Source of the DNA: an uncultured Pluralibacter sp.
Lineage (GTDB): Bacteria > Pseudomonadota > Gammaproteobacteria > Enterobacterales > Enterobacteriaceae
Direction: 5' to 3'
Assembly: GCF_913775985.1 (NCBI RefSeq)
Contig: NZ_CAJYMB010000125.1
Span: forward strand, 1 to 64,000
DNA length: 64,000 bases
Shown here: positions 38,022 to 49,537 of the stretch, in pieces
How positions within the stretch are numbered: position 1 is the first letter of the stretch
Layout: each line of letters starts with the position of its first letter
Position numbers and translations under genes: made by a program
Notes under the pieces: generated by a model
What the model saw: the letters and a program-made list of their open reading frames with translations, nothing else
Told to the model about the DNA's origin: nothing
Database searches by the model: none

Positions 38022-40829
38022 TTAATCGACGTTCAGCGCGTCATTGACCAGGTCTTGTTGCTGTTTCTGATGAACGGACATGTAACCTACCGCCGGCGAG
38101 GCGGAGGCCGGGCGGCCTGCATATTTCAGAGCGGCCCCAAACGGAACTGCATCACGCAGATGATGCTGGCTGCAGTACCATGCGCCCTGGTTAAGAGGCT
38201 CTTCCTGGCACCAGACAAAATCATGTACGTGGGCATAAGGCTTCAGCGCTTCCTGAACCGCCTGATGCGGGAACGGATAGAGCTGCTCGATGCGCACAAT
38301 AGCGACATCTTTCTGATCGTTTTTACGGCGCTGCTCCAGCAGGTCGTAATAGACCTTACCGGCGCACATCACCACACGTTTCACGTCTTTCGGATCCAGC
38401 TCGTCAATTTCACCAATCGCAGGCTGGAAAGCGCCGTTAGCCAGGTCGTCCAGCGAAGAAACCGCCAGCGGATGACGCAGCAACGATTTCGGCGACATCA
38501 CCACCAGCGGGCGGCGCATGCCGCGCAGCGCCTGGCGACGCAGCATATGGTAAACCTGCGCCGGTGTTGAAGGCACGCAGACCTGCATATTCTGCTCGGC
38601 GCAGAGCTGGAGATAGCGCTCGAGGCGCGCGGAGGAGTGCTCCGGACCCTGCCCTTCATAACCGTGCGGCAGCAGCATAACCAGACCACACATGCGGCCC
38701 CACTTCTGCTCGCCGGAGCTGATGAACTGGTCAATGACCACCTGCGCACCGTTGGCGAAGTCGCCAAACTGCGCTTCCCAGATGGTCAGCGTGCGCGGCT
38801 CTGCGGTGGCGTAGCCGTATTCGAACGCCAGTACTGCCTCTTCAGACAGTACGGAGTCCCAGACTTTGAACTGGCCCTGCCCGCTGTGAATATGCTGCAG
38901 CGGCGTGTAGGTAGAACCATTGGTCTGGTTATGGATCACCGCGTGGCGGTGGAAGAAGGTGCCGCGGCCGGTATCTTCACCGGAGAGACGAATCGGAATA
39001 CCTTCGTCTACCAGCGTTGCGTAGGCCAGGTTCTCGGCGCCGCCCCAGTCGAACAGCTTATCGCCGGCGGCCATCGCCTGGCGATCGCCGTAGATTTTGG
39101 CAACGCGCGACTGCATCTCAACGCCTTCCGGCACGGAACTGATGCGCTTCGCCAGCTCCTGCAGACGCTTCATCTCTACCTTGTTTGGATAGCTTTCGTC
39201 CCACTCGTGGTTGAGATACGGCGACCAGGTGAAGGAGTGCATATTCATCGGGCGCCACTCTTTTACCACGCACTCGCCGGCATCCAGCGCATCGCGGTAC
39301 AGATTAACCATTTCGGTTGCGTCTTCGAGCGTCGCCACGGTGTCCTGCTCAAGGCGATCGGCATAGATCTTACGCGGCGTCGGATGTTTTTTGATTTTCT
39401 GGTACATCAGCGGCTGGGTCGCACTCGGCTCATCCGCTTCGTTATGGCCGTGGCGGCGATAGCAGACCAGATCGATAAACACGTCGCGTTTGAAGTTGTT
39501 GCGGAAATCAAGTGCCAGGCGAGTCACGAATGCTACCGCTTCCGGATCGTCAGCGTTGACGTGGAAAATCGGCGCCATCACCATCTTGCCGATATCGGTG
39601 CAGTACGGCGTGGAGCGGGCATCCAGCGGGTTCGAAGTGGTAAAGCCAACCTGGTTGTTGATGACGATACGCACGGTACCGCCCACTTCATAGCCGCGGG
39701 CTTTAGACATGTTCAGGGTTTCCTGAACGACGCCCTGGCCGGTAACGGCCGCATCACCGTGGATGGTAATCGGCAGCACTTTATTGCTGCTTGGCTCGTC
39801 CAGACGATCGAGGCGGGCGCGCACGGAACCAATAACCACCGGGCTGACGATTTCGAGGTGCGACGGGTTAAACGCTAGCGCCAGGTGGACCAGGCCGCCT
39901 TCGGTTTCAATATCGGACGAGAAGCCCATGTGATATTTCACGTCGCCGGTGCCGAGGTGCTCTTTGTGCTTGCCGGCAAATTCGTCAAACAGATCCTGAG
40001 GCTTTTTACCCAGCACGTTAATCAGTACGTTAAGGCGACCGCGGTGGGCCATACCCAGCACCACTTCGCGCGTGCCGTTATTCCCCGCGTGGCGGATCAG
40101 CTCTTTCAGCATCGGCACCAGCGCATCGCCGCCTTCAAGCGAGAAACGCTTCGCACCCGGGAATTTCGCGCCCAGATAACGTTCCAGACCTTCTGCCGCC
40201 GTCAGCTCACCGAGGAAGCGTTTTTTCTCTTCTGCAGAGAAGCTGGCATGGCCGACTACCGATTCAAGACGCTGCTGGATCCAGCGCTTCTCTTCGGTAG
40301 AAGTGATATGCATATACTCTGCGCCGATAGAGCCGCAGTAGGTTTGCTTGAGCGCGTCAATCAGCTCGCCCAGTTTCATCGTGTCTTTGCCGATAGCAAA
40401 TGAGCCTACGTTAAAGCTTTCCTGAAAATCGGCCTCGGTGAGATCGTGAAACGCAGGATCTAAATCTGCAACGCGCTCCTGCTGCCACAGCCCCAGCGGA
40501 TCCAGATTGGCATTCTGATGGCCGCGGAAGCGATAGGCGTTGATCAGCTGCAGGACTTTGACCTGTTTGACGTTAGCGTCAGGATCGGAAATCGCGGAAG
40601 TATAACGTGAGGCATCCTTCGCCAGACGACGGAAATAATCACGCGTTTTGGAATGAAATTGATCGGGTTTGACTCCGGTACCAGGCAGCTGCTGGAACAT
40701 TGAGCGCCAGTTGGCGTCCACAGAGTCCGGATCGGTTAAGAAGTCTTCATAGAGCTGTTCAATCCAGCTCTGGTTCGAGCCAGAGAGGAAGGAAGAGTCC
40801 AGCCAGGCTTTCATTGCGCCGTTCTGCAT
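38022..40829 (-). CDS. sucA: 2-oxoglutarate dehydrogenase E1 component SucA
   Basis: Thiamine-diphosphate-dependent decarboxylase of the complex, 935 residues against 933 in K-12. The N-terminal [15 protein letters not shown], the ThDP motif from [18 protein letters not shown] to [10 protein letters not shown], and the C-terminal [18 protein letters not shown] are conserved. It lies 278 bases after sdhB; that gap contains a hairpin but no strong terminator, so read-through from sdh is expected, as in K-12. Confidence 0.98.
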   Translation of the reverse strand: MQNGAMKAWLDSSFLSGSNQSWIEQLYEDFLTDPDSVDANWRSMFQQLPGTGVKPDQFHSKTRDYFRRLAKDASRYTSAISDPDANVKQVKVLQLINAYRFRGHQNANLDPLGLWQQERVADLDPAFHDLTEADFQESFNVGSFAIGKDTMKLGELIDALKQTYCGSIGAEYMHITSTEEKRWIQQRLESVVGHASFSAEEKKRFLGELTAAEGLERYLGAKFPGAKRFSLEGGDALVPMLKELIRHAGNNGTREVVLGMAHRGRLNVLINVLGKKPQDLFDEFAGKHKEHLGTGDVKYHMGFSSDIETEGGLVHLALAFNPSHLEIVSPVVIGSVRARLDRLDEPSSNKVLPITIHGDAAVTGQGVVQETLNMSKARGYEVGGTVRIVINNQVGFTTSNPLDARSTPYCTDIGKMVMAPIFHVNADDPEAVAFVTRLALDFRNNFKRDVFIDLVCYRRHGHNEADEPSATQPLMYQKIKKHPTPRKIYADRLEQDTVATLEDATEMVNLYRDALDAGECVVKEWRPMNMHSFTWSPYLNHEWDESYPNKVEMKRLQELAKRISSVPEGVEMQSRVAKIYGDRQAMAAGDKLFDWGGAENLAYATLVDEGIPIRLSGEDTGRGTFFHRHAVIHNQTNGSTYTPLQHIHSGQGQFKVWDSVLSEEAVLAFEYGYATAEPRTLTIWEAQFGDFANGAQVVIDQFISSGEQKWGRMCGLVMLLPHGYEGQGPEHSSARLERYLQLCAEQNMQVCVPSTPAQVYHMLRRQALRGMRRPLVVMSPKSLLRHPLAVSSLDDLANGAFQPAIGEIDELDPKDVKRVVMCAGKVYYDLLEQRRKNDQKDVAIVRIEQLYPFPHQAVQEALKPYAHVHDFVWCQEEPLNQGAWYCSQHHLRDAVPFGAALKYAGRPASASPAVGYMSVHQKQQQDLVNDALNVD

Positions 40830-41047
40830 CGTGATCCCTTAAGCACTTTTATGCTTATTTCGTCGTAGAAACAACCACGCACATCGGGTGTACGTGCCGG
40901 GGTTCACCTGCGAGCTCTTATGCTTTATTGGGCTCGCGAAGGAACCTTTAAAAACTGTCTCATAATCCTGTTCGCGTCGCGTATTGCGCTGAACGTCGTG
41001 ATTATTCTGTATGCTTTACGGCAGTTTTTAGAGGTTTCCTGCAATTC

Positions 41048-41074
41048 CATTCCCGCTCAGTCTGAGCGGGAATG
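41048..41074 (-). other. Perfect hairpin in the sdhB-sucA gap
   Basis: CATTCCCGCTCA-GTC-TGAGCGGGAATG is a 12-base-pair perfect stem 33 bases after the sdhB stop. The sequence after it on the minus strand (GAATTGCAGG) has no T-run, so it looks like an mRNA-stabilising or processing hairpin between sdh and suc rather than a terminator. Confidence 0.6.
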
Positions 41075-41107
41075 AATGAGGGGAGAAGCACCCCTCTTCC
41101 GCTATTG

Positions 41108-41824
41108 CTACGCGCTGCGGTTAAGCAGCATCGACTTGATATGGCCAATTGCCCGCGTCGGGTTGAGTCCTTTCGGACACACGCTTACGCAGTTCATGAT
41201 GCTGTGGCAGCGGAATACGCTGAACGCATCGCTCAAACCTTCAAGGCGGCTGTCGGTTTCGGTATCGCGGCTGTCGATAAGGAAACGGTAAGCTGCCAGC
41301 AGGCCAGCAGGGCCAATGAACTTATCGGGGTTCCACCAGAACGACGGGCAGGATGTAGAACAGCATGCGCAGAGAATGCACTCGTAAAGTCCATCGAGTT
41401 TTTCACGCTGCTCCGGCGACTGTAAATGCTCGCGAGCGGGTGGATTTTGCCCATTATTCAACAAGTAAGGCTTAATCTTCTCATACTGAGCATAGAACTG
41501 TCCCATGTCTACCACCAAATCGCGGATCACTGGTAAACCGGGCAGCGGGCGGATGACAATTTTCTTGCCCGGCTGGTTGAGCGCAGAGATGGGCGTAATG
41601 CAGGCCAGACCGTTCTTGCCGTTCATGTTCAGGCCGTCGGAACCGCACACGCCTTCACGGCAGGAGCGGCGAAACGCCAGTGTGGGATCTTTCTCTTTCA
41701 GCTGAATGAGCGCATCCAGCAGCATCATGTCGCGACCTTCATCCGCCTCCAGGGTGTAATCCTGCATGCGCGGTGCATCATCGACATCCGGGTTGTAACG
41801 ATATACTGAAAACTCGAGTCTCAT
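41108..41824 (-). CDS. sdhB: Succinate dehydrogenase iron-sulfur subunit SdhB
   Basis: A 238-residue electron-transfer subunit. The 2Fe-2S ligands are in CREGVCGSDGLNM with the following Cys, and the 4Fe-4S and 3Fe-4S ligands are in CILCACCSTSCPSFWW and CHSIMNCVSVCPKGLNP. It starts 16 bases after sdhA. Confidence 0.98.
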   Translation of the reverse strand: MRLEFSVYRYNPDVDDAPRMQDYTLEADEGRDMMLLDALIQLKEKDPTLAFRRSCREGVCGSDGLNMNGKNGLACITPISALNQPGKKIVIRPLPGLPVIRDLVVDMGQFYAQYEKIKPYLLNNGQNPPAREHLQSPEQREKLDGLYECILCACCSTSCPSFWWNPDKFIGPAGLLAAYRFLIDSRDTETDSRLEGLSDAFSVFRCHSIMNCVSVCPKGLNPTRAIGHIKSMLLNRSA

Positions 41825-41840
41825 GTTCCTGTCTCCGCAA

Positions 41841-43607
41841 TTAGTAGGTACGCACTTTCGGCGGGAATGCCGGACGCAGCTTAGGCTCCATATTGACGCT
41901 TCGACGCGTCATGGATTCCGTTTGCGGCTGGTACAGGGAGTGGCAGAGCCAGTTTTCATCATCACGGTCCGGATAGTCGAAGCGGCTGTGGGCCCCGCGA
42001 CTTTCGGTACGGAAATTCGCTGAAACGGCGGTGGCGTAGGCAGTTTCCATCAGGTTATCCAGCTCAAGGCACTCGACGCGCTGGGTGTTGAAATCGCTTG
42101 AAGTGTCGTCCAGGCGGGCATTTTTGAGACGCTCGCGGATCACTTTTAGCTGCTCCAGCCCTTTCGCCATCGCGTCACCTTCGCGGAATACTGAGAAGTT
42201 ATGCTGCATACACTCCTGCAGCGCCTTACGAATGCTCACCGGATCTTCACCGCTGCGGGTATTGTTCCAGCGGTTGAGACGGTCCAGAGATGCTTCAACA
42301 TCCGATTCACTTGCGTCGCCCAGACTTCCCTGCTCTGCAATAGACTCCTGCAGATGCAGACCTGCGGCGCGACCAAAGACCACCAGATCGAGCAGCGAGT
42401 TGCCGCCGAGGCGGTTAGCGCCGTGCACCGATACGCAGGCGATCTCACCAACGGCGAACAGGCCCGGAATGACAACATCTTCACCCTTCTCATTCACGGT
42501 CAGCGCCTGGCCGGTCACTTTGGTCGGAATACCGCCCATCATATAGTGGCAGGTCGGGATAACCGGAATCGGCTCTTTCACCGGATCGACGTGGGCGAAG
42601 GTGCGGGACAGTTCAAGGATACCCGGCAGGCGGGATTCCAGGACTTCTTTACCTAAATGGTCAAGTTTAAGCTTGGCGTGCGGGCCCCACGGACCATCGC
42701 AGCCGCGGCCTTCGCGGATTTCAATCATGATGGAACGTGCCACCACGTCGCGGCCGGCCAAATCTTTTGCATTTGGCGCATAGCGCTCCATGAAGCGCTC
42801 GCCGTGCTTATTCAGCAGGTATCCGCCTTCACCGCGGCAGCCTTCAGTCACAAGCACGCCGGCGCCGGCGATGCCGGTCGGGTGGAACTGCCACATTTCC
42901 ATATCCTGCACCGGCACGCCGGCGCGGATTGCCATGCCAACGCCGTCGCCGGTGTTGATGTGGGCATTGGTTGTGGACTGATAAATACGGCCCGCGCCGC
43001 CGGTGGCCAGCACTGTTGCGTTCGCTTTGAAATAGACCACTTCACCGGTTTCGATACACAGCGCGGTACAGCCAACAACGGCGCCCTGCTGGTTTTTAAC
43101 CAGATCCAGCGCGTACCACTCAGAGAAAATGGTGGTGTGATTTTTCAGGTTCTGCTGATACAGCGTATGCAGCAGCGCGTGACCGGTACGGTCAGCCGCC
43201 GCTGCGGTGCGCGCAGCCTGCTCGCCGCCGAAGTTTTTTGACTGGCCGCCGAAAGGACGCTGATAAATACGACCGTCATCTAAACGGGAAAAAGGCAACC
43301 CCATATGTTCCAGCTCGAGAATAGCTTCCGGGCCGGTTTTACACATGTATTCAATCGCATCCTGGTCGCCAATGTAGTCTGACCCCTTTACGGTGTCATA
43401 CATGTGCCATTCCCAGTTGTCTTCATGGGTGTTACCGAGCGCAACGGTAATACCGCCCTGCGCAGAAACAGTATGGGAACGAGTTGGAAAAACTTTAGAG
43501 AGCAGCGCGCATGTCTGGCCGCTCTGGGAAATCTGCAGCGCCGCGCGCATACCTGCGCCGCCGGCACCAATTACAACAGCATCAAATTCTCTGACTGGCA
43601 GTTTCAT
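41841..43607 (-). CDS. sdhA: Succinate dehydrogenase flavoprotein subunit SdhA
   Basis: Oxidises succinate to fumarate. FAD is covalently attached to the His of [11 protein letters not shown] (residue 45); [14 protein letters not shown] is the N-terminal dinucleotide fold, and [20 protein letters not shown] lies in the active site. The start [12 protein letters not shown] gives 588 residues as in E. coli. The ATG overlaps the sdhD stop by one base. Confidence 0.98.
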   Translation of the reverse strand: MKLPVREFDAVVIGAGGAGMRAALQISQSGQTCALLSKVFPTRSHTVSAQGGITVALGNTHEDNWEWHMYDTVKGSDYIGDQDAIEYMCKTGPEAILELEHMGLPFSRLDDGRIYQRPFGGQSKNFGGEQAARTAAAADRTGHALLHTLYQQNLKNHTTIFSEWYALDLVKNQQGAVVGCTALCIETGEVVYFKANATVLATGGAGRIYQSTTNAHINTGDGVGMAIRAGVPVQDMEMWQFHPTGIAGAGVLVTEGCRGEGGYLLNKHGERFMERYAPNAKDLAGRDVVARSIMIEIREGRGCDGPWGPHAKLKLDHLGKEVLESRLPGILELSRTFAHVDPVKEPIPVIPTCHYMMGGIPTKVTGQALTVNEKGEDVVIPGLFAVGEIACVSVHGANRLGGNSLLDLVVFGRAAGLHLQESIAEQGSLGDASESDVEASLDRLNRWNNTRSGEDPVSIRKALQECMQHNFSVFREGDAMAKGLEQLKVIRERLKNARLDDTSSDFNTQRVECLELDNLMETAYATAVSANFRTESRGAHSRFDYPDRDDENWLCHSLYQPQTESMTRRSVNMEPKLRPAFPPKVRTY

Positions 43608-43954
43608 TACACACCCCACACCACAACAAATCCATAAATGACGTAAACCAGCAGAGCGACAACAATGATCAGCTGCAGCGGCAAGCGAATAGCCACTGGT
43701 TTAACGTAGTCGGTTAACACCTGCCACATGCCGATCCAGGCATGAATCAAAATCGAGAACAGAGCCAGCAGGGTGAAAACTTTGGTGAAGGCGGAAGAGA
43801 AGAAACCCGTCCAGACTTCCCAGGTCAGCGTGCCGTGGGTGGCAAAAAAGCCGACCATATAAATGATGTACAGAGTCAGAACGATAGCGGTGGCACGAAC
43901 AAGGATGAAGTCATGTACGCCGTTGCGTCCCAGTGCTGAGGCGTTGCTTACCAT
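43607..43954 (-). CDS. sdhD: Succinate dehydrogenase membrane anchor SdhD
   Basis: A 115-residue membrane subunit with three helices that binds haem b and ubiquinone together with Sdh[22 protein letters not shown] and [16 protein letters not shown] are characteristic. It overlaps sdhC by seven bases. Confidence 0.97.
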   Translation of the reverse strand: MVSNASALGRNGVHDFILVRATAIVLTLYIIYMVGFFATHGTLTWEVWTGFFSSAFTKVFTLLALFSILIHAWIGMWQVLTDYVKPVAIRLPLQLIIVVALLVYVIYGFVVVWGV

Positions 43955-44337
43955 ACGAGGACTCCTGCGAGAAGTGAAAGCACGACAGTGATAACAAAAG
44001 AAATAATGGCGGACCGTTTGCCGGCCTCTAATGTCTCTTCCAGATGACCTGTGTCCATCAGCATATGGCGAATTCCACCCACCGCATGGTAGGCCAGCGC
44101 GGTAAGAATGCCCCAGATAATGAACTTAACGAAGAAGCTGCCCATGATTGAACTGGCAGTGATAAAACCTTCAGGAGAGGAGAGACTGGTGCCCAGCAGC
44201 CAGAGCAGAATACCGACCGCTACGAAAGTGATAACGCCGGAAACGCGGTGGAGAATGGACGCTATCGCCGTGATTGGAAAGCGGATCGTTCGTAGATCCA
44301 AATTGACAGGTCTTTGTTTTTTCACATCTTTTATCAT
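43948..44337 (-). CDS. sdhC: Succinate dehydrogenase cytochrome b556 subunit SdhC
   Basis: A 129-residue membrane subunit with three helices. The axial haem ligand is the His in [25 protein letters not shown] lies at the quinone site. The start [15 protein letters not shown] at 44337 matches K-12 [15 protein letters not shown]; an ATG five codons upstream is less likely. First gene of sdhCDAB-sucABCD. Confidence 0.97.
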   Translation of the reverse strand: MIKDVKKQRPVNLDLRTIRFPITAIASILHRVSGVITFVAVGILLWLLGTSLSSPEGFITASSIMGSFFVKFIIWGILTALAYHAVGGIRHMLMDTGHLEETLEAGKRSAIISFVITVVLSLLAGVLVW

Positions 44338-44984
44338 GAATAACGCCCACATGCTGTTCTTATTGTTTCCTTCCTCCGGTCTGCATGCGGTCAGACAGCG
44401 TCGTTTCTATAACTGCGCGTCATGTAAAAACTCCAATTCAGGAGCTAAAACGACACATTAACAACGCTGGGTGGCTCGGGATGCAGGGTATTCCGGAGAC
44501 CTGGCGGCAGTATAGGACGTTCACAAAATCATTACAATTAAACTACATATAGTTTGTTGGGTTTTATGCGGAACAGTGATCATCATCACGGTTACAACAA
44601 TATTTTAAAAATTAATCATCTGGTTTGACAAATATTAAACATTATTGTTACAACCATCACCGAAGATGTCATATAATGCTTAAAAGTTATGGGGTCACTA
44701 TTTCACCTGACAATAAGTTATGCAACAGTGAGAAAGTGTTGACCGACGTAACCCGGACAGTTAATAGTGATAGTCAGGTTTGAATAAACGGACTGCTAAC
44801 TCCCTGATTTGCTGTATTTTCACTGTGGAATGAACGTATACCTCAGGCGCCCTTGCTCTGTACCCTGGTTTACATTCTTTCACGGAGCTGTGAGCCAAAT
44901 AACAAATTGGTAACGCCATTCCACAGACTGGAAGCAAATCCGGCATCCGGCAGTCTTAAGCATAAGGCGCTAAGGAGACCGTAA
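44338..44984. other. Divergent control region between sdhC and gltA, with CRP-like site
   Basis: About 650 bases with no credible gene, holding the promoters of sdhC (minus) and gltA (plus). AGTGA-TCATCA-TCACG at 44576-44591 is a symmetric CRP-type site. E. coli places CRP, ArcA and other sites in this same interval. Short open frames here have no family match or ribosome-binding site. Exact -10/-35 elements could not be fixed. Confidence 0.5.
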
Positions 44985-46268
44985 ATGGCTGATAAAAAGG
45001 CAAAGCTCACTTTTGGTGATGCTGCTATTGAGCTGGATGTGCTAAGTGGCACGCTGGGTCAGGACGTAATTGATATCCGCACGCTGGGTTCAAATAATGT
45101 GTTCACCTTTGATCCTGGTTTTACTTCCACAGCATCGTGCGAATCAAAAATCACCTTTATCGACGGCGATGAAGGTATTCTGCTGCACCGCGGTTTTCCC
45201 ATTGATCAGCTGGCGACAGAGTCCAACTATCTGGAAGTCTGCTACATCCTGCTGAACGGCGAAAAGCCAACCCAGGCAGAATTTGACGAATTTAAAATCA
45301 CCGTCACCCGCCACACGATGATTCATGAGCAGATTACCCGTCTGTTCCACGCCTTCCGCCGCGACTCTCATCCAATGGCGGTTATGTGCGGTATCACCGG
45401 CGCGCTGGCGGCGTTCTATCACGACTCGCTGGACGTAAACAACCCGCGCCACCGCGAAATTGCCGCCTTCCGCCTGCTGTCGAAAATGCCGACGATGGCG
45501 GCGATGTGCTACAAATATTCCATTGGCCAGCCGTTCGTCTATCCGCGCAATGATCTCTCCTACGCGGGTAACTTCCTGAACATGATGTTCTCCACGCCGT
45601 GCGAAGAGTACGTGGTCAACCCGGTTCTGGAACGCGCAATGGATCGTATCCTGATCCTGCATGCCGATCATGAACAGAACGCCTCTACGTCAACCGTGCG
45701 TACCGCCGGCTCCTCCGGCGCGAACCCGTTTGCCTGCATCGCGGCCGGTATTGCTTCTCTGTGGGGACCGGCGCACGGCGGTGCAAACGAAGCGGCCCTG
45801 AAGATGCTGGAAGAGATCAGCACCGTTGAGCACATTCCGGAATTTGTTCGCCGCGCGAAAGACAAGAACGACTCGTTCCGCCTGATGGGCTTTGGCCACC
45901 GCGTGTATAAAAACTACGATCCGCGCGCCACCGTGATGCGTGAAACCTGTCATGAAGTGCTGAAAGAGCTGGGCACTAAGGACGACCTGCTGCAGGTTGC
46001 CATGGAGCTTGAGCATATCGCGCTGAACGACCCGTACTTCATCGAGAAGAAGCTGTACCCGAACGTCGACTTCTACTCCGGCATCATCCTGAAAGCGATG
46101 GGCATTCCGTCTTCTATGTTTACCGTCATCTTCGCAATGGCCCGCACCGTCGGCTGGATCGCCCACTGGAGCGAAATGCACAACGAAGGTATGAAGATTG
46201 CCCGTCCGCGTCAGCTGTACACCGGCTACGAGCAGCGCGACTTCAAATCCGATGTGAAACAAAAATAA
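44985..46268 (+). CDS. gltA: Citrate synthase GltA (type II, NADH-sensitive)
   Basis: Condenses oxaloacetate and acetyl-CoA. The 427 residues equal the E. coli enzyme. Active-site residues lie in [29 protein letters not shown] and the Asp of NVDFYSG. The N-terminal domain beginning [20 protein letters not shown] is the NADH-binding extension of gram-negative hexameric enzymes. ATG at 44985 has AAGGAGAC upstream. Confidence 0.98.
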   Translation: MADKKAKLTFGDAAIELDVLSGTLGQDVIDIRTLGSNNVFTFDPGFTSTASCESKITFIDGDEGILLHRGFPIDQLATESNYLEVCYILLNGEKPTQAEFDEFKITVTRHTMIHEQITRLFHAFRRDSHPMAVMCGITGALAAFYHDSLDVNNPRHREIAAFRLLSKMPTMAAMCYKYSIGQPFVYPRNDLSYAGNFLNMMFSTPCEEYVVNPVLERAMDRILILHADHEQNASTSTVRTAGSSGANPFACIAAGIASLWGPAHGGANEAALKMLEEISTVEHIPEFVRRAKDKNDSFRLMGFGHRVYKNYDPRATVMRETCHEVLKELGTKDDLLQVAMELEHIALNDPYFIEKKLYPNVDFYSGIILKAMGIPSSMFTVIFAMARTVGWIAHWSEMHNEGMKIARPRQLYTGYEQRDFKSDVKQK

Positions 46269-46287
46269 GCAGCAATGTCGTGAACCC

Positions 46288-46312
46288 AACGCGCCTTCGG
46301 GCGCGTTTTTTT
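46288..46312. terminator. Terminator between gltA and nei
   Basis: AACGCGCC-TTCG-GGCGCGTT followed by TTTTT ends gltA, 20 bases after its stop. It lies just four bases from the convergent nei stop; the abrB gene found here in K-12 is missing. Confidence 0.92.
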
Positions 46313-46316
46313 ATGC

Positions 46317-47108
46317 CTATTTCTGACAGTGCGGACACCAGTAAAACGGCCTTGAGGAGAGCATAATGCGATCGATAATACCGCCGCAGCGCTCGCACTT
46401 CTTGCCTTCGCGGTGAAACACCTTAAAGCTAAAGAGCGCGCCGTGATGCTTATTGTTATCCACTTTGCCGCGCGTGCGATAGGAGAGTCTCGGGATCTCC
46501 AGCAGCGCGTGGGAGAATCTTTCAAGCTGGGACGGCGTTAACTCACTGGCTTTGTGCCGGGGCGCCAGCTCGCAGTGCCAGAGGATCTCAACCCGCAGAT
46601 AGTTTCCCAGTCCCGCCAGAAAAGCCTGATCCAAAAGCAGGCCGGAAAACTGCCGGTTGCGAAAGCGCTTCGACAAAAGACGCTCCCGAACCTGCTCCGC
46701 AGTGAGCTGCATATCCAGCACGTCGGGCCCGACCCGCAGCAAAAAAGGGTGTTCCGCCAGCTGCTCTGGGGTCAGGATGGCTATTTCAGAGGCGCTATAA
46801 AGCAGAATAGCCTTATCGGCGGTCTCAAGCCTGACGCGCAGGGTTCTGCTGGTCTCCGGCTCTTCACCGCTTTTCACCACCCGCCAGACGCCGTACAGCT
46901 GATTATGGCTGTAAAGCGTTAATCCACCAGAAAAGTGGGTCAGCAGCGCCTTACCGCGGGTTTCAATACTGGAGATGGTTTGCCCTTCCAGCGCCGATTC
47001 ATACGACTTAAGCTGACTGAAAGCGAACCATGCTCGGGTCAGCGGTTTCCCTTTTACCGCTGCTTCAAGGTGATCCGCCGCGCGGCGGATCTCCGGTCCT
47101 TCAGGCAT
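46317..47108 (-). CDS. nei: Endonuclease VIII (Nei), DNA glycosylase/AP lyase
   Basis: Removes oxidised pyrimidines. The 263 residues match E. coli Nei. The mature N-terminus Pro2-Glu3 ([12 protein letters not shown]) is the catalytic pair. [20 protein letters not shown] is the helix-two-turn-helix, and the C-terminal zinc finger is [10 protein letters not shown] with CPHC. The ribosome-binding site AAGGAG overlaps the pxpC stop, so nei is the last gene of the ybgI-pxpBC-nei unit. Confidence 0.97.
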   Translation of the reverse strand: MPEGPEIRRAADHLEAAVKGKPLTRAWFAFSQLKSYESALEGQTISSIETRGKALLTHFSGGLTLYSHNQLYGVWRVVKSGEEPETSRTLRVRLETADKAILLYSASEIAILTPEQLAEHPFLLRVGPDVLDMQLTAEQVRERLLSKRFRNRQFSGLLLDQAFLAGLGNYLRVEILWHCELAPRHKASELTPSQLERFSHALLEIPRLSYRTRGKVDNNKHHGALFSFKVFHREGKKCERCGGIIDRIMLSSRPFYWCPHCQK

Positions 47109-47117
47109 ACAAACTCC

Positions 47118-48050
47118 TTAGTCTTGCTGTTCTAATCGCCAGGCGAGCTGCTCAAGATAGCGCTGCCTGTCCTGCTTTGCCTCGAGGGCCTCCTCCAGCG
47201 TACAGGGAATAAAATGGATCGGCTGCCCCAGCGGCACCTGCGCCATTTGATAGAGATCGGCTTCGATCACGCAGGCGATGCGCGGATAGCCGCCGGTAGT
47301 CTGGGCATCGTTCATCAGCACAATCGGCCGTCCGCCGTGAGGCACTTGAACCACGCCGGGGAGCAGCCCGTGAGAAACCATCTCGCGCGTGGCGGTGCGC
47401 GTCAGCGCCTGGCCGTTGAGCCGGTAACCCATTCGGTTGCTCTGAGGATCGAGGTGCCAGGGCGCGCCCCAGAACATCCGCTGCGAGCGGGCGTCAAACT
47501 CCTGATATTCCGGGCCCGGAAGAGCGCGAATACGGTTGCCGGGCAGCAGCAGCTTCACGCCCTGCGGCCGGCTGAACGCGCGCCGTGCGGGCAGTAGTTC
47601 AAGCCGATCGCCGTCGCGCAGGCGGCGCCCCTCAAGACCGCCGATACCGGCGTTAAGATCGGTACTGCGCGATCCCATCACCACCGGAACATCGATACCG
47701 CCCGCCACCGCCAGATAGCTGCGGATCCCCAGTTTGGGCCGCCCGAGCGCCAACGTCTGCCCTGCCTTGGCCCGGGTCCGCCAGCCAATCCACACCGGCT
47801 GTCCGTCGAGGGCGGCTTCACAGGGCGCGCCGCTGAGTGCGAACCAGCTCTCCCGCTCGAACGTAACAACCGCCTGACCGAGGGTTATCTCAAGGGCTGC
47901 CGCGCCTGGATCGTTGCCCACCAGCAGGTTAGCCACCGCCAGTGCGGGAGCATCCATTGCGCCGCACAGGCCAACCCCGGACTGGCGAAAACCGCTGCGT
48001 CCGGCATCCTGCACGGAGGTAGACATCCCGGCGCGAATGATATTTAGCAT
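47118..48050 (-). CDS. pxpC: 5-oxoprolinase subunit C (PxpC, YbgK)
   Basis: Part of the prokaryotic ATP-dependent 5-oxoprolinase PxpABC, which opens pyroglutamate to glutamate. The 310 residues are of the carboxyltransferase/allophanate-hydrolase C-type family, with [20 protein letters not shown] and [20 protein letters not shown]. It overlaps pxpB by seven bases. In K-12 pxpA follows it, but here nei follows after nine bases and pxpA is absent from the window. Confidence 0.95.
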   Translation of the reverse strand: MLNIIRAGMSTSVQDAGRSGFRQSGVGLCGAMDAPALAVANLLVGNDPGAAALEITLGQAVVTFERESWFALSGAPCEAALDGQPVWIGWRTRAKAGQTLALGRPKLGIRSYLAVAGGIDVPVVMGSRSTDLNAGIGGLEGRRLRDGDRLELLPARRAFSRPQGVKLLLPGNRIRALPGPEYQEFDARSQRMFWGAPWHLDPQSNRMGYRLNGQALTRTATREMVSHGLLPGVVQVPHGGRPIVLMNDAQTTGGYPRIACVIEADLYQMAQVPLGQPIHFIPCTLEEALEAKQDRQRYLEQLAWRLEQQD

Positions 48051-48700
48051 ACGCCCTCCTTCTGCGGCACAAAGCGCACAATGTCGCCCACCCGCAGCAG
48101 CACCGGCTCTTGCCTGCGCGCGTCAAAGAGCGCCAGCGGCGTACGGCCTATCAGTTGCCAGCCGCCCGGCGTATTCAGAGGATAGATGCCGGTATGCTCG
48201 CCGCCGATGCCTACGCTGCCGGCGGGAACCTGAATACGCGGCTCCGCGCGACGCGGGGCGTGCAGCGCGGCGGGAAGACCGCCGAAGTAGGGAAAGCCCG
48301 GCTGAAAGCCGATAAACCACACCTGATAATCTGCGGAGGCGTGCAACTCAACGACCTGTCTCGGACTCATGCCGCAGTGCTGCGCCACCTCCGCCAGGTC
48401 AGGACCTGCCTCTTTGCCGTACACCACCGGGATCTCGATGCGCCGGCTTTCGGGCTCCAGCGCCCCGCACTCTTCCCACCAGCGCTGGAGTTTCTCAATA
48501 GCGTCCAGCGCCCGCGCCTGCGGATCCTGCAGGATGACGGTAATATTATTGGCCCCGGGGATCGCTTCCAGCACTTCAGCATAGCCCGGCAGCCGCTGGG
48601 CAAGGCGCCAGATGCGCTTTTGCCCTTCCAGCGTTACGGGAGGTTCCAGCTCAAGCACTACCGCAGTTTCACCTAACAGATAACAACGCGCTCGCTGCAC
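48044..48700 (-). CDS. pxpB: 5-oxoprolinase subunit B (PxpB, YbgJ)
   Basis: A 218-residue allophanate-hydrolase-subunit-1 family protein that works with PxpC in 5-oxoproline activation. [22 protein letters not shown] and [21 protein letters not shown] are family hallmarks. It lies 15 bases after ybgI and overlaps pxpC. PxpBC are thought to phosphorylate 5-oxoproline; PxpA is needed for ring opening. Confidence 0.95.
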   Translation of the reverse strand: MQRARCYLLGETAVVLELEPPVTLEGQKRIWRLAQRLPGYAEVLEAIPGANNITVILQDPQARALDAIEKLQRWWEECGALEPESRRIEIPVVYGKEAGPDLAEVAQHCGMSPRQVVELHASADYQVWFIGFQPGFPYFGGLPAALHAPRRAEPRIQVPAGSVGIGGEHTGIYPLNTPGGWQLIGRTPLALFDARRQEPVLLRVGDIVRFVPQKEGVC

Positions 48701-48715
48701 TTTACGTTCTCTTCA

Positions 48716-49459
48716 TCAGGCGGGATTGGGGATATCAATAAAGGTGACGTCCAGATCGGTAGTTTCATTGAGCCACTGGCCCAGCGCCCGGACACCGCCC
48801 CGCTCGGTGGCGTGGTGGCCGGCGGCGTAAAAGTGCAGCCCCTGCTCCCGCGCCGAGTGGATAGTCTGCTCGGAGACTTCGCCAGTGATAAAGGCGTCAA
48901 CCCCAAAGCGCGCCGCGGCGTCAATAAAGCCCTGACCGCCGCCGGTGCACCACGCAATACGGGAAACAGTTTCCGGCCCGGTATCGCCGCACCACAGCGG
49001 CTTGCGGCCCAGCCGCGCCTCGATCCACGAGGCCAGCTCAACGCCGGAAACCGGCATTGAGAGCTCGCCCCAGGGCACCAGCGGTTCAATGTCGCCGCAG
49101 ATAGTAATCCCGAGCAGCGCCGCCAGCTGGGCGTTATTGCCCAGTTCCGGATGGGCGTCCAGCGGCAAATGCCAGCCGTAGAGGTTAATGTCGTTAGCCA
49201 GCAGGGTCTTAAGGCGCCGGCGCTTCATGCCCTGGATCACCGGCGACTCGCCTTTCCAGAAATAGCCGTGGTGCACAATGACCGCGTCGGCCTGCAGGCG
49301 CACGGCCTCATCGAGCAGCGCCTGGCTGGCGGTCACGCCGGTAATAATCTTTTTTATCTCCTCGCGGCCTTCAACCTGCAGGCCGTTCGGCGCATAGTCG
49401 CTAAAAGTGGCGCTGCTGAGCTTGTCGTTAATCAGCCGTTCCAGTTCACTGTTTTTCAT
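48716..49459 (-). CDS. ybgI: YbgI, NIF3/DUF34-family metal-binding protein
   Basis: A 247-residue protein of the widely conserved NIF3 family, sometimes annotated as GTP cyclohydrolase I type 2. Di-metal ligands lie in ADAVIVHHGYFWKGES and in the C-terminal YAAGHHATERGG. The function is unproven. The start MKNSELERLINDKL at 49459 fits K-12; seven extra upstream residues in frame have no match. The K-12 neighbour dtpD is absent between this gene and phrB. Confidence 0.94.
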   Translation of the reverse strand: MKNSELERLINDKLSSATFSDYAPNGLQVEGREEIKKIITGVTASQALLDEAVRLQADAVIVHHGYFWKGESPVIQGMKRRRLKTLLANDINLYGWHLPLDAHPELGNNAQLAALLGITICGDIEPLVPWGELSMPVSGVELASWIEARLGRKPLWCGDTGPETVSRIAWCTGGGQGFIDAAARFGVDAFITGEVSEQTIHSAREQGLHFYAAGHHATERGGVRALGQWLNETTDLDVTFIDIPNPA

Positions 49460-49537
49460 TATCGCTCCTGACATCTCCATCGTGATGGCGAATACGATAG
49501 CGCCCGCGGCGGCAACCGTCGACTTCTACCTTCTGCG

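Noticed and set aside
36883-38025. A 380-codon open frame opposite sucB
   Set aside because: Shadow of sucB; low-complexity composition, no ribosome-binding site or family match.
38637-39878. A 413-codon open frame on the plus strand opposite sucA
   Set aside because: It is antisense to a strongly conserved enzyme, has an Arg/His/Val-rich composition typical of GC-rich reverse frames and no recognisable domain.
44761-44946. Short frames in the sdhC-gltA control region
   Set aside because: No ribosome-binding site, no hydrophobic or conserved pattern; the interval is regulatory in related bacteria.
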